DNA of 64,000 nt from Flavobacteriales bacterium (GCA_020635725.1 JACJZF010000013.1:1-64000), one strand, 5' to 3'; shown: positions 1 through 8,541, counted from the first letter of the stretch. Notes: generated from the letters alone by a model not told the origin. A program made the numbers and translations.

Positions 1-452
1 AAGCGCGGGCCCAGCTCGTCGATGTTCCTTCCGATGAGCGGATTGGGGAAGAGGCAGATGTGGTCGTTGAGGATCATGAGATCCCCGATCTCGAAATCCG
101 GGTTCACGCCGCCGCATGCGTTGCTCACGAAGAGGCGCTTGATGCCAAGGAACCGGAAGACACGCACGGGCAGCACCACCTCATCCATGGTCCAGCCCTC
201 GTAGAAATGGAAGCGGCCTTGCATGGCCACCACGGGCTTTCCTGCGAGCGTCCCGAAGAGCAGGCGGCCCGGATGCCCTTGCACGGTGCTCACCGGGAAC
301 TCGGGGATCTCACCATAGGGAATGGCGTGCTTCACCTCGATTTCCTTGCCGAGGCCGCTCAGACCGGTGCCCAGGATGATCCCGGTTTCCGGCACGAAGC
401 CGTCCGTGGCTTTCTTCAGGTGCTCAGCGATGCGCTGGATGCGTTGCAACAT
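1..452 (-). CDS. Purine nucleoside phosphorylase, N-terminal part (cut by window edge)
   Basis: Phosphorolyses purine nucleosides to free base and ribose-1-phosphate in purine salvage (family knowledge). About 150 N-terminal residues are present; the C-terminal part lies beyond the left edge. The translation has the trimeric PNP pattern: a GTGLSGLG phosphate-binding loop near residues 29-36, VQGHPGRLLFG, GRFHFYEGW, and NACGGVNPDFEIGDLM followed by NDHI. The ATG at 450-452 starts MLQRIQRIAEHL. It lies inside the 3' end of lpxK (29-nt overlap), so the two are probably co-transcribed and translationally coupled. The frame is not in the supplied open-frame list because it runs off the edge; I translated it by hand. 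Confidence 0.88.
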   Translation of the reverse strand, partial: MLQRIQRIAEHLKKATDGFVPETGIILGTGLSGLGKEIEVKHAIPYGEIPEFPVSTVQGHPGRLLFGTLAGKPVVAMQGRFHFYEGWTMDEVVLPVRVFRFLGIKRLFVSNACGGVNPDFEIGDLMILNDHICLFPNPLIGRNIDELGPR

Positions 453-1479
453 GATGTTTGATCAGATCGGCGAAACGCTCGGGTTCATTCAGGATGACGG
501 CCCGCATTCCGATGGTCTCCAGTGGCAGGCCTTCGAGCGGAGTGCCCGTGAGAGGCCCCAACCGTGCAGCGTCCTTTTCCGTGGTGACCAGCGTTTTCGG
601 GCCGGGCGCGAATGTACCGAATCGGGCCGCGAGCCTTGCCAGTTCGGAGGTGGTGAAGGGGTGATGATCGGGGAACGCGATGTGCTCCACGTGCGCCCGA
701 CGGCTCAGGTGCTGGATCAAAGGCTCTGGATCGGCGATGCCCGTGAAGAGGAGGAGGCCGGGCGTTGCCGATTGACCCTCATCCCCTGCTGAGACTTGCT
801 GGGCCTTTGAATCATCGTATTCGATGCCGGCGAAGAAGAGATGCTGATGCGGGGCCAGGCCAAGCCGTTCGCGCCATCGCTCCATCTCTTCCTCGGTGGG
901 CAGTGAAGGGCACTTGGTCACCACCACGATCTGCGCGCACACGCGGCGCGAGCGCAGGTCGCGGAGCCGGCCTGCAGGTAACAGCACATCGCGGAACCAA
1001 GGACGCTGCCAGGTGGTGAGCAGCACGTTGAGCCCCGCATTCAGTCGCCTGTGCTGCAAGGCGTCATCGAGCACGATGGCCTTCACTCCCGACACCTGTT
1101 GTTCGATCCGCGCGATGGCCCCTACCCGGTCGGCACCGACGAAGACCCGCGCTTCTGGAAACTTCCGTTTCACCTGCACCGGCTCATCACCGCTCCGTTG
1201 CGCGCTGTCTTCCATTCGCACCTCGTGAAAGTCGGTTCCGCTGCGCCCGTAGCCGCGGCTCAGGGTCGCCAGGGGTGCCCTTCCTTCCAGTGTGCGCAGC
1301 ACCAGTTCGAGCATCGGGGTCTTGCCCGTTCCGCCTAAGGCCAGGTTGCCGATGGCGATGGTGGGAACGGCGGGCCGCGCGCTCTTCACCAAGCCGGCAT
1401 CGTACAGGGCGTGCCGCACCATCAGCACCGCCCCGTACAACCATGCGAAAGGCGCGAGCAACAAGCGTCGAAGGGTCAT
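424..1479 (-). CDS. lpxK: Tetraacyldisaccharide 4'-kinase (lipid A biosynthesis)
   Basis: Phosphorylates the 4' position of the lipid A disaccharide at the inner membrane. The 351-residue protein has a hydrophobic N-terminus (LLLAPFAWLYGAVLMVRHAL), a Walker A region IGNLALGGTGKTP near residues 43-55, a conserved SRGYGR and the DDALQHRRL motif, all usual for LpxK. An ATG 14 codons upstream (1521) would add an unrelated Arg/Pro stretch and nearly touch the divergent gene; I prefer 1479, where MTLRRLLLAPF begins. It is divergent from the NIF3 gene and overlaps the downstream PNP gene by 29 nt. The middle and C-terminal parts look intact. Confidence 0.93.
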   Translation of the reverse strand: MTLRRLLLAPFAWLYGAVLMVRHALYDAGLVKSARPAVPTIAIGNLALGGTGKTPMLELVLRTLEGRAPLATLSRGYGRSGTDFHEVRMEDSAQRSGDEPVQVKRKFPEARVFVGADRVGAIARIEQQVSGVKAIVLDDALQHRRLNAGLNVLLTTWQRPWFRDVLLPAGRLRDLRSRRVCAQIVVVTKCPSLPTEEEMERWRERLGLAPHQHLFFAGIEYDDSKAQQVSAGDEGQSATPGLLLFTGIADPEPLIQHLSRRAHVEHIAFPDHHPFTTSELARLAARFGTFAPGPKTLVTTEKDAARLGPLTGTPLEGLPLETIGMRAVILNEPERFADLIKHHVATHPAHR

Positions 1480-1523
1480 GGTTACTTTGCCGCGAGCCGG
1501 CCAACAGGCACGAAGCGTCAAAG

Positions 1524-2618
1524 ATGAAGATCAAGGAACTGATAGCGCCCCTGGAGCAATGGGCGCCACGCTCCCTGCAGGAGGACTACGATAATAGCGG
1601 CCTTCAGGTGGGAGGCTGGGACGACGACGTTAGCGCCGCCCTGATTTGCCTGGATTGCACCGAAGCGGTGGTCGAAGAGGCGGCCAAGCACGGCTGCGGC
1701 ATCATCATCAGCCACCATCCGGTGATCTTCCGAGGGTTGAAGAGCCTTTCGGGCAACGGCCCGGTGGAACGCACCCTGCTGGCGGCGATCAGGCACGGCA
1801 TCGCGCTGTATGCCATCCATACCAACTTGGACAATGTGGTCGATGGCGTCAACGCGGAGATCGCGGCGCGCATCGGCCTGGAGAACCTGCGGGTGCTGGA
1901 TCCCAAACCCGGGCAGCTGCGCAAGCTCGTGGTCTTCGCCCCCACCAGCCATGCTGATGCTGTGCGCGATGCCCTTTTCAGCGCCGGGGCGGGTCAGGTG
2001 GGCGCATACGATGAATGCAGCTTCTCCAGCCAAGGCCTGGGCACCTTCCGCCCCGGTCCCGGCACCACCCCCTTCTCCGGTCAGCACGGCGCCCGCAGTG
2101 CCGACCCCGAGCTACGGATCGAGGTCATCTACCACGTTCCCAGGGAAAGTGCGATCCTGGCGGCCATGCATGCCGCGCACCCCTACGAGGAGGTCGCGTA
2201 TGACATCCTTCAACTGGCCAACGCGCACCAAGGCATCGGCGCGGGCGTGCTTGGCGAATTGCCTAAAGCACTGGTTCAGAGGGAATTCCTTCAACTCCTC
2301 AAGGAAGCGTTCGGCCTCACGGCGATACGGCATACAGCGCTGCTCGACCGACCCATCAGCAGGGTCGCACTATGCGGAGGCTCAGGGGCTTTCCTCATTG
2401 GCAAGGCGAAGGCAGCCGGCGCGGATGCGTACGTGACGGCCGATGTGAAATACCATGAGTTCTTCGAGGCGGATGGGCGGTTGCTCCTGGCCGATATCGG
2501 GCACTACGGGAGTGAGCAGTTCACCATGCACCTGATCCGGCGCCGGTTAGGCGAAGTTTTCCCTACTTTTGCGACCCGTTTGACGGAAACCGTCACGGAC
2601 CCCATACATCACTATTGA
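1524..2618 (+). CDS. NIF3/DUF34 family metal-binding protein (GTP cyclohydrolase I type 2-like)
   Basis: A 364-residue protein of the widely conserved NIF3 (YbgI/YqfO, DUF34) family, which binds a dinuclear metal centre; its physiological role is unsettled and the 'GTP cyclohydrolase' label is only by family. Metal-ligand motifs are visible: ISHHPVIFRG near residue 64, HTNLDN near 99, and the C-terminal GHYGSEQ. The length fits the long form with an inserted PII-like middle domain (about residues 130-240, with HPYEEVAYDI at its end). Start chosen at MKIKELIAPLEQW; the open frame continues upstream, but that part overlaps lpxK and looks like antisense coding. The zinc-ribbon gene follows after 1 nt. 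Confidence 0.93.
   Translation: MKIKELIAPLEQWAPRSLQEDYDNSGLQVGGWDDDVSAALICLDCTEAVVEEAAKHGCGIIISHHPVIFRGLKSLSGNGPVERTLLAAIRHGIALYAIHTNLDNVVDGVNAEIAARIGLENLRVLDPKPGQLRKLVVFAPTSHADAVRDALFSAGAGQVGAYDECSFSSQGLGTFRPGPGTTPFSGQHGARSADPELRIEVIYHVPRESAILAAMHAAHPYEEVAYDILQLANAHQGIGAGVLGELPKALVQREFLQLLKEAFGLTAIRHTALLDRPISRVALCGGSGAFLIGKAKAAGADAYVTADVKYHEFFEADGRLLLADIGHYGSEQFTMHLIRRRLGEVFPTFATRLTETVTDPIHHY
2564..2571 (+). promoter_or_regulatory. Candidate -7 box TACTTTTG ahead of zinc-ribbon gene
   Basis: TACTTTTG matches the Bacteroidota -7 consensus TAnnTTTG exactly and lies 48 nt before the zinc-ribbon ATG, inside the 3' end of the NIF3 gene. No clear TTG at -33 is seen, so this could be chance. Confidence 0.35.
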
Positions 2619-2619
2619 C

Positions 2620-3435
2620 ATGGCGAAGAGCGACGTGAAGGCCCCGGCGAAAGAGAAGGAGGCCAAGGCAGCCCCTGTGCTCGGCAAAGCAGAGATCACC
2701 ATCGCCGAGAAGCTGGTGGAACTGTATCGCTTGCAGACGATTGATTCACAGGTGGACCGGATCAAGGTGCAGCGCGGCGAACTGCCCTTGGAAGTGCAGG
2801 ACCTGGAGGACGAGGTGGCCGGTCTGGAGACCCGCCTGAACAAGCTGCAGGAAGAGCTGGCCGAGATTGAGGGACAGGTCTCCGAGAAGCAGAATCAGAT
2901 CAAGGACGCCAAGGCGCAGATCAAGAAGTACGAGGGCCAGCAGGCCAAGGTGCGCAACAACCGCGAGTACGACTCCCTCACCAAGGAGATCGAGTTCCAG
3001 AACCTGGAGATCCAGCTGGCCGAGAAGCGGATCAAGGAATTCAAGGCGCAAATGGAGGCCAAGCAGGCCGTGGTGGACGAGAGCAAGGCCAAGCACGACG
3101 AGCGCAAGAAGGATCTGGAACAGAAGAAGAAGGAGCTCGACGACATCATCGCCGAGACCGAGAAGGAAGAGAAGGAACTCGCCAAGAAGAGCGCTGCGGC
3201 GAGCCAGCACATCGAGGAAAGGCTGCTGAGCGCCTACCACCGTATCCGCAGCAATGCGCGCAACGGCCTGGGCGTTGTACCGGTGGAGCGCGGAAGCTGC
3301 GGAGGCTGCTTCAACGCGATTCCGCCTCAGCGCCAGCTGGACATCGGCAGCCACAAGAAGATCATCGTCTGCGAGCACTGCGGCCGCATCCTGGTGGATG
3401 ACTACGTGGTGAACCGCGTCAACGAAGAGAAATAG
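2620..3435 (+). CDS. Coiled-coil protein with C4 zinc ribbon
   Basis: A 271-residue protein of the C4-type zinc ribbon family (zf-RING_7, formerly DUF164). Residues about 1-25 are Lys/Ala-rich, 28-205 form a long highly charged coiled coil (Glu/Lys/Gln heptads), and the C-terminus carries the zinc ribbon GSCGGCFNAIPP...IIVCEHCGRIL with two CxxC knuckles. In many bacteria this gene lies beside the NIF3 family gene, as here (1 nt gap), which suggests a linked but unproven function. A strong terminator follows the stop codon. Confidence 0.9.
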   Translation: MAKSDVKAPAKEKEAKAAPVLGKAEITIAEKLVELYRLQTIDSQVDRIKVQRGELPLEVQDLEDEVAGLETRLNKLQEELAEIEGQVSEKQNQIKDAKAQIKKYEGQQAKVRNNREYDSLTKEIEFQNLEIQLAEKRIKEFKAQMEAKQAVVDESKAKHDERKKDLEQKKKELDDIIAETEKEEKELAKKSAAASQHIEERLLSAYHRIRSNARNGLGVVPVERGSCGGCFNAIPPQRQLDIGSHKKIIVCEHCGRILVDDYVVNRVNEEK

Positions 3436-3454
3436 TCCGTAGCGACACGGAATG

Positions 3455-3480
3455 GAAAGGGCTCCTGCGGGAGCCCTTTC
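3455..3480. terminator. Bidirectional terminator hairpin
   Basis: An 11-bp inverted repeat, GAAAGGGCTCC / GGAGCCCTTTC around TGCG, lies between two convergent genes and is flanked by a short T-rich stretch on the plus strand (TGTTT). It can serve both the zinc-ribbon gene and the barrel gene on the minus strand. Confidence 0.8.
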
Positions 3481-3508
3481 TGTTTCTGAGCCGTGCTCTG
3501 GCGACCTT

Positions 3509-4993
3509 TCAGGGGTGCAGCGCTACGGTCAGGATGCTCCGGAAGGCGGAACGATCGATCTGGGCCGGGTCCACCAGCGATGCATCGTACAAGTAGGTGG
3601 TGAAGCTCTGAAGCACTTGCTCCAGCCCCAGGTCCACGGTGATGTGCTCGCCGCGATAGCCCGTTCCCAGCGCGAAGCTGCGCAATGCCTGACCGCTCTC
3701 CAGGTCCGTGGCCACGTAAGGGTCTGCCACGAAACCGAAGCCGCCGCGCAAGTACCAGTTCTGCAACCGCCACTCGGTGCCCACACGAACGGTATGCTGG
3801 GCGCGGAACCGCTTCTGCATGGCATCGTTCTCAACGGAGAAATCATACAGGTCCTCCAGGTTGTTCGCGGCGCGGAAACGCATGCTCCGGAGATCCATGT
3901 ACTCGTAATCTACGCTCACCAAGCCGTTCTGCCCGGCGAGGTAGGCCAAGCTGGCCGTTGCGCGCCAGGGCGTGTGCACCTTGTAGGAGAAGGTGCCGTC
4001 CGGCGATTGCGAGGAATACGAATAGTTCCCCTCGGAATCGGGCGTGCGGAAGTCGGTGGTCATCTCGCTCACATAGGCGTCATTCATCTGCCACCACTGC
4101 GGGCTGTAGAAAGCTGCGCCCAACCGAAGGCGGTCCGTGGCGCGCACAATGGCACCCACGCTCAGTTCGAAAGCATTGCCGGTGGTCGCGAGTTTCTCCT
4201 TGTACACCAGATTCCCCAGGTCGAGGTTCGGGTCCAAGGTGTTCTCCGAATGGCTCATGGTGCGGTTGTAACGGTGCCCCATGATGTTCAAGGCTCCGCC
4301 CAGGTACAGCCGGTCATCGAAGTTGCCGGCATAGAAGAACCCGGTGCGGTTGGTGCTGCCATGCGTTTCGGTGATGCGACGCTGCTGCACGGAGGAGCCC
4401 ATCGGGATGAAGGGCACGTATTGATCCGCCGTTCCGGCGAGCGTGTCGATCCCGTATGCGTCCCACGCCAGACCCGCTGTGAAGGGAAGATCGCCGGTGA
4501 TGCTGGAGAAAGGTGTCCCGAAGCCTTCATCCGCGAAGGATTGGAGAATGGTGCTCGGGACATCCTGACCGAGCACATTGGTCGTTTGGTGGAAGGATTG
4601 CACGCGGTCATAAACGACCCCGAAAGCGGCTTGCCGGCCGTCCGTTTCCCCTTCCTTGTGCAGCACCAGCGCTGCGTTGCTCAGGGAGAAACGCGATTGC
4701 AGGTCCTTGCTGCCTGCGCCGTAGTAGGCCGCATCATCGGTATTGAAGCCCAGACCAACGGTCAGCGAGAGGGTGCTGGCCCGGTACAGCCCGAAACCGG
4801 CGGGGTTGATGCTCAATGCCACCGGATCAGCGCCCAGTGCCCCGAAGGCATTGCCCATTCCGATGCTGCGGGCTGTGCCACCGGGCCGTTGCGTGGCCAG
4901 CCGCAGGGCATCGACCTCGTTCTGCGCGGCGGCGAGCAGGCTCAACAGCACCGCGCCCAGCAGGGCCAGCGGACGATTCATGGGGTTGCTCAT
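3509..4993 (-). CDS. Outer-membrane beta-barrel protein, OmpP1/FadL/TodX-like
   Basis: A 494-residue exported protein. The signal peptide MNRPLALLGAVLLSLLAAAQ begins at the internal Met (position 4981); the upstream ATG at 4993 adds four residues and is equally possible. The motif ARSIGMGNAFGALGADPVALSINPAGFGLYR just after the signal is typical of the Bacteroidota PorV/FadL-like barrels, and the rest has alternating aromatic strands ending LTVALHP. Such proteins are outer-membrane transport pores; the substrate cannot be read here (they are often mislabelled 'hemin receptor'). It follows the lipoprotein gene after 9 nt and is probably in its operon. Confidence 0.82.
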   Translation of the reverse strand: MSNPMNRPLALLGAVLLSLLAAAQNEVDALRLATQRPGGTARSIGMGNAFGALGADPVALSINPAGFGLYRASTLSLTVGLGFNTDDAAYYGAGSKDLQSRFSLSNAALVLHKEGETDGRQAAFGVVYDRVQSFHQTTNVLGQDVPSTILQSFADEGFGTPFSSITGDLPFTAGLAWDAYGIDTLAGTADQYVPFIPMGSSVQQRRITETHGSTNRTGFFYAGNFDDRLYLGGALNIMGHRYNRTMSHSENTLDPNLDLGNLVYKEKLATTGNAFELSVGAIVRATDRLRLGAAFYSPQWWQMNDAYVSEMTTDFRTPDSEGNYSYSSQSPDGTFSYKVHTPWRATASLAYLAGQNGLVSVDYEYMDLRSMRFRAANNLEDLYDFSVENDAMQKRFRAQHTVRVGTEWRLQNWYLRGGFGFVADPYVATDLESGQALRSFALGTGYRGEHITVDLGLEQVLQSFTTYLYDASLVDPAQIDRSAFRSILTVALHP

Positions 4994-5002
4994 GCGAGAG
5001 GG

Positions 5003-5995
5003 TCAGCGTGCACGACGCACCGGTGCGCTGCCTCCTCCCCCTCCGCCCCGTGAGGGCATGGAGCCACCACCACTGCGACCGATGGAAGGACGTGACTCAA
5101 TGGTTCCGCGCGATGGACGATCGGTGCCGGGCGAACGCGTGATCACAGGTTGGCGCGAAGGTTCCCTGGTTGCCGGGGCCGGACGGTAGCTCGGCTGGCC
5201 CGTGCGAACCGGTTGCCTCGTGTCCCGGCCATTGGGCTGGGCAAGCGAGCGGGGGCTCACCACAGGCTGCAGGCTCACCGGGTTCCGCAGCGCCATGCGC
5301 GGCTGGCGCACATCGGTGCCGCCATTCGCTCCGGTGTGCGTGACACCGCCACGGTGCGCGACCACGGTATTGCCCACGGAGACCGGGTAATACATGCCGC
5401 AGGGGCCGAAGGGGCTATTGTAGTTGCCCCAGCCATAGCCTCCGTAACCGCCATACCCGTAGTACGGGTCGCCGTACCAGCCGTAGGGGCTGTACCCGAA
5501 ATTCCATGGATTGCCCCAACCGAAACCGTAACCCAGGCTATAGGTCGGTCGCCACCATCCACTGTACACGCCGGTGCCGTAACCCCAGCCATAGCTCATG
5601 CCCATGCTTCCGCCCCAGCTCGGCCCGAAGGAACCCGAACCGAAGCCGATGCCCCATCCGGGGCCGTTCCAACCGGTCTGCCAGCCCATCGGGGCGCTAT
5701 TGAAGCCGAAACGACCGTAATTGTAGTAGTACGGATCGTTGTAGGCCATGTCGTAGTAGTTGCGGTCGGTCCCTAGGTCCTGCGAGGTGCCCGCATCGTA
5801 GTAATCATCGGTCGGAGGCACCGCGGCCGCGGGTTCCGGTTGCTGCGCCGAAGCGGCGGCCGGGGCTTTCGCCTTGGCCTGCGAGGGCATGTAATAGACA
5901 TCATCGTCGTGCTGAACCACTGGCTGCGTGCCCATGCACGAGGCCAGAAGGAGCGCGGCGAGCAGAGAGGCGGCGACGGAACGATGATTGTGCAT
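5003..5995 (-). CDS. Lipoprotein with Tyr/Gly/Trp-rich low-complexity core
   Basis: About 330 residues starting MHNHRSVAASLLAALLLASC: a lipoprotein signal with lipobox LASC. The upstream ATG at 6070 is rejected because it adds 25 non-signal residues and lies at the putative promoter. After an Asp/Tyr stretch (DDDVYYMPSQ) comes an Ala/Pro linker, then a core of about 130 residues very rich in Tyr, Gly, Trp and Asn (repeats like YYGYGGYGGYGWG), then an Arg/Pro/Ser tail ending in GGGGGGSAP. No enzymatic motif is seen. Tyr/Gly-rich lipoproteins of this type are common unknowns in Bacteroidota. It precedes the barrel gene and may be its surface partner; that is inference. Confidence 0.75.
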   Translation of the reverse strand: MHNHRSVAASLLAALLLASCMGTQPVVQHDDDVYYMPSQAKAKAPAAASAQQPEPAAAVPPTDDYYDAGTSQDLGTDRNYYDMAYNDPYYYNYGRFGFNSAPMGWQTGWNGPGWGIGFGSGSFGPSWGGSMGMSYGWGYGTGVYSGWWRPTYSLGYGFGWGNPWNFGYSPYGWYGDPYYGYGGYGGYGWGNYNSPFGPCGMYYPVSVGNTVVAHRGGVTHTGANGGTDVRQPRMALRNPVSLQPVVSPRSLAQPNGRDTRQPVRTGQPSYRPAPATREPSRQPVITRSPGTDRPSRGTIESRPSIGRSGGGSMPSRGGGGGGSAPVRRAR

Positions 5996-6069
5996 GGCTG
6001 TGCGGTTGAGGTTGGCCCAGGATCCACGCCGGAAGTGCGATGCGTACTTTCGGCGCCCTTCGGTATGCA

Positions 6070-6077
6070 CAAAAATA
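6070..6077 (-). promoter_or_regulatory. Candidate -7 box TATTTTTG for lipoprotein operon
   Basis: Read on the minus strand, TATTTTTG matches TAnnTTTG and lies 74 nt before the lipoprotein ATG, in the gap shared with divergent proS. The -33 element is weak. Confidence 0.4.
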
Positions 6078-6093
6078 GTACCGGACGCAGGCG

Positions 6094-7563
6094 ATGGCAG
6101 ATATGCTCACGAAACGCGCGACGGACTACGCGCAATGGTACAATGACCTGGTGCTCAAGGCCGACCTCGCCGAGCACAGCGACGTACGGGGCTGCATGGT
6201 CATCAAGCCGCACGGGTACGCCATCTGGGAAAAGATGCAGCGCGCCTTGGACGACATGTTCAAGGAGACCGGGCACACCAACGCCTACTTCCCCCTCTTC
6301 ATCCCGAAGAGCTATCTCGCCAAGGAGGCCAGCCACGTAGAGGGCTTCGCGAAGGAATGCGCGGTGGTGACCCATTACCGCCTCAAGAGCGACCCGGAGC
6401 ACGGCGTGGTGGTGGACCCGGAGGCGAAGCTGGAGGAAGAGCTGATCGTAAGGCCCACCAGCGAGACCATCATCTGGAATACCTACCGCGGCTGGATCAA
6501 GAGCTACCGCGACCTGCCCTTGCTGATCAACCAGTGGGCCAACGTGGTACGCTGGGAGATGCGCACACGCCTGTTCCTGCGCACCGCGGAGTTCCTCTGG
6601 CAGGAAGGGCATACGGCCCATGCCACACAGGCAGAAGCGATCGAGGAGACCGAACGGATGCTCGAGGTGTATCGCCGATTCGCGGAAGAATGGCTGGCCA
6701 TACCGGTGATCAAGGGCATCAAGACCGCGAGCGAGCGCTTCGCCGGTGCCGAAGAGACGTATTGCATCGAGGCGCTCATGCAGGATGGCAAGGCCCTTCA
6801 GGCCGGCACCTCGCACTTCCTCGGGCAGAATTTCGCCAAGGCATTCGATGTGCTCTTCACCAATAAGGAAAACCGGCAGGAGCACGTATGGGCCACCAGC
6901 TGGGGGGTGAGCACCCGCCTCATGGGCGCCTTGATCATGACCCACAGCGATGACCAAGGCCTGGTGCTGCCCCCGAAGCTCGCTCCGGTGCAAGTCGCCG
7001 TGGTCCCCATCGCGAAGAACAACGAGCAGCTCGAGGCCATACGTGCCTATGTGCAGCCTACGCTGACCGCGTTGCGATCCAAAGGCATCAGCGTGAAATT
7101 CGACGACGACGACACGAAGAAGCCCGGCTGGAAATTCGCCGAGTACGAGTTCAAAGGCTATCCCGTACGCATCGCGATCGGTCCGCGGGATATGGAGAAC
7201 GGCACCGTGGAGGTGGCGCGACGCGACACTTTGGAGAAACAAGTGATGCAGATCACGGACATCGCCGACAAGATCGAGCACCTGCTCCAAGCCATCCAGG
7301 ACAACCTGTTCCAGAAGGCATTGGCCATGCGCGAGGCCGGCACCCGCGCGGTGGACACCTACGAAGAGTTCAAGGTGGAGATCGAGAAGGGCGGTTTCCT
7401 CCTGGCGCACTGGGACGGCACCGCCGAGACGGAAGCCCGCGTGAAGGAGGAGACCAAGGCCACCATACGTTGCTTGCCCCTGGATGGCGATAACGCGCCG
7501 GGCCACTGCATGGTCACGGGCAAGCCCAGCGCCCGCCGGGTGATCTTCGCCAGGGCCTACTGA
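6094..7563 (+). CDS. proS: Prolyl-tRNA synthetase, archaeal/eukaryotic-like short type
   Basis: Charges tRNA-Pro in the cytoplasm. The 489-residue length and sequence (KRATDYAQWYNDLVLKADLAEHS, KPHGYAIWEKMQ, HVEGFAKECAVVTHYRL) fit ProS type 3, which lacks the inserted editing domain of E. coli-type ProS. Class II motif 2 is seen as RWEMRTRLFLRTAEFLWQEGH and motif 3 around TRLMGALIMTHSDDQGLVLPPKLAP. The C-terminal domain ends in the usual FARAY. The stop overlaps the start of the next gene in TGATG, so the two are coupled. Confidence 0.96.
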   Translation: MADMLTKRATDYAQWYNDLVLKADLAEHSDVRGCMVIKPHGYAIWEKMQRALDDMFKETGHTNAYFPLFIPKSYLAKEASHVEGFAKECAVVTHYRLKSDPEHGVVVDPEAKLEEELIVRPTSETIIWNTYRGWIKSYRDLPLLINQWANVVRWEMRTRLFLRTAEFLWQEGHTAHATQAEAIEETERMLEVYRRFAEEWLAIPVIKGIKTASERFAGAEETYCIEALMQDGKALQAGTSHFLGQNFAKAFDVLFTNKENRQEHVWATSWGVSTRLMGALIMTHSDDQGLVLPPKLAPVQVAVVPIAKNNEQLEAIRAYVQPTLTALRSKGISVKFDDDDTKKPGWKFAEYEFKGYPVRIAIGPRDMENGTVEVARRDTLEKQVMQITDIADKIEHLLQAIQDNLFQKALAMREAGTRAVDTYEEFKVEIEKGGFLLAHWDGTAETEARVKEETKATIRCLPLDGDNAPGHCMVTGKPSARRVIFARAY

Positions 7564-8264
7564 TGAGCAAGAAGCAACCCTCCGATGCCCGTGGCCTGAT
7601 CGTCGGCCTGCTGCGCACGAAATCGTGCATGAAGCAGGATGTGTACCGCAACACCATCGCCCTCTTCGACCTCATCAAGGAACTGCTGCAGGAGATCGCC
7701 GCCGACCTCGAATCGCAGGTGAAGGGCGAGGATGAGCGCCTGGCCATCTCATTCACCGATAAGGGCACCACGGCCTGCGAGCTCCGCGTGGCCGGCGATG
7801 TGGTGATCTTTCACATGCACACCAACGTCTTCAAGCTCGACCAGAGCCACAGCCTCTGGAAATCGAGCTACCTGGAGGACGATGAGCTGCGCGGCTACTT
7901 CGGCGTGGTGAACGTGTACAACTTCCTGAGCGACTCCTTCAAGTACAACCGGGAGCGCGACCTGGGCTACCTGGTCGCCCGTCTCTTCCTGAACCGGGAC
8001 AACCGCTTCTTCGTGCAGGGCAAGCGCCAGCTCGGCTTCCTCTTCGACGACCTGCCCGGCAATGAGCTGAGCCGCCAGCGAATCAAGGATGTGCTGCTAT
8101 CGGTGGTGCTCTACGTGCTCGAGTTCGACCTGCTGGCCCCGCCCTACGACCAGGTGAACCAAGTGACGGTGAGCGAGATGAATGAGCTGAACGCCAACGT
8201 GAAGATCTCCACCGGCAAAAGGCTCGGCTTCCGCTTCCAGAGCGATACGAACGAACCATCCTGA
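7563..8264 (+). CDS. Conserved protein of unknown function downstream of proS
   Basis: 233 residues, no signal peptide and no membrane segment, so probably cytoplasmic. The N-terminus is helical (DVYRNTIALFDLIKELLQEIAADLE), followed by a mixed region with GDVVIFHMHTNVFKLDQSHSLWKSSYLEDD and GYFGVVNVYNFLSDSFKYNRERDLGYLVARLFLNRDNRFFVQGKRQLGF. It resembles uncharacterised proteins of Bacteroidota, but I recognise no catalytic motif. The ATG overlaps the proS stop by 1 nt, so co-expression is likely. Function not assigned. Confidence 0.8.
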   Translation: MSKKQPSDARGLIVGLLRTKSCMKQDVYRNTIALFDLIKELLQEIAADLESQVKGEDERLAISFTDKGTTACELRVAGDVVIFHMHTNVFKLDQSHSLWKSSYLEDDELRGYFGVVNVYNFLSDSFKYNRERDLGYLVARLFLNRDNRFFVQGKRQLGFLFDDLPGNELSRQRIKDVLLSVVLYVLEFDLLAPPYDQVNQVTVSEMNELNANVKISTGKRLGFRFQSDTNEPS

Positions 8265-8280
8265 AAGCGTAGGAGACCGC

Positions 8281-8310
8281 TTGCGGGTGTGCGGCGCCTT
8301 TATACATTTG
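8281..8310 (+). promoter_or_regulatory. Bacteroidota-type promoter of tRNA-Glu
   Basis: TTG at 8281-8283 (-33 element) and TACATTTG at 8303-8310 (-7 element) are separated by 19 nt, matching the TTG-N19-TAnnTTTG pattern of the phylum. Transcription would start a few bases after 8310, about 24 nt before the tRNA. Confidence 0.65.
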
Positions 8311-8336
8311 CGGCCCCTTCGGGGATTTGACATCGT

Positions 8337-8411
8337 GGCCCGTTCGTCTAGGGGTTAGGACGCGTCCCTTTCACGGATGAAACAGGGGTTCGATTCCCCT
8401 ACGGGCTACCA
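8337..8411 (+). tRNA. tRNA-Glu (anticodon TTC)
   Basis: Folds by eye as a full cloverleaf: acceptor GGCCCGT/ACGGGCT (first pair G-T), D arm GTCT/GGAC, anticodon stem CGTCC/GGATG with loop CTTTCAC (anticodon TTC), T arm AGGGG/CCCCT with loop TTCGATT, discriminator A and an encoded CCA. A phylum-type promoter lies upstream and a terminator begins 2 nt after the CCA. Its last 14 nt plus the terminator are repeated 104 nt downstream. Confidence 0.95.
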
Positions 8412-8413
8412 AG

Positions 8414-8437
8414 AAACCCGCGCGCTGCGCGGGTTTT
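8414..8437 (+). terminator. Rho-independent terminator of tRNA-Glu
   Basis: Stem AAACCCGCG / CGCGGGTTT followed by T residues, directly after the tRNA CCA. Confidence 0.85.
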
Positions 8438-8517
8438 CGCTTTCCAGGCCTTTCGGGGAACTCAATGCCGGGCAATCCTAGTGCGGATCGCTCCGTCATT
8501 TCCTACGGGCTACCAAG

Positions 8518-8541
8518 AAACCCGCGCGCTGCGCGGGTTTT
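8518..8541 (+). terminator. Second copy of the tRNA-Glu terminator
   Basis: Same hairpin and T run as at 8414-8437, carried on the second copy of the 63-nt repeat. It has no intact tRNA in front of it. Confidence 0.7.

Noticed and set aside
3452..5053. 533-codon plus-strand open frame opposite the FadL-like barrel
   Set aside because: The minus-strand protein has a clear signal peptide and family motifs; the plus-strand frame has none and spans the terminator.
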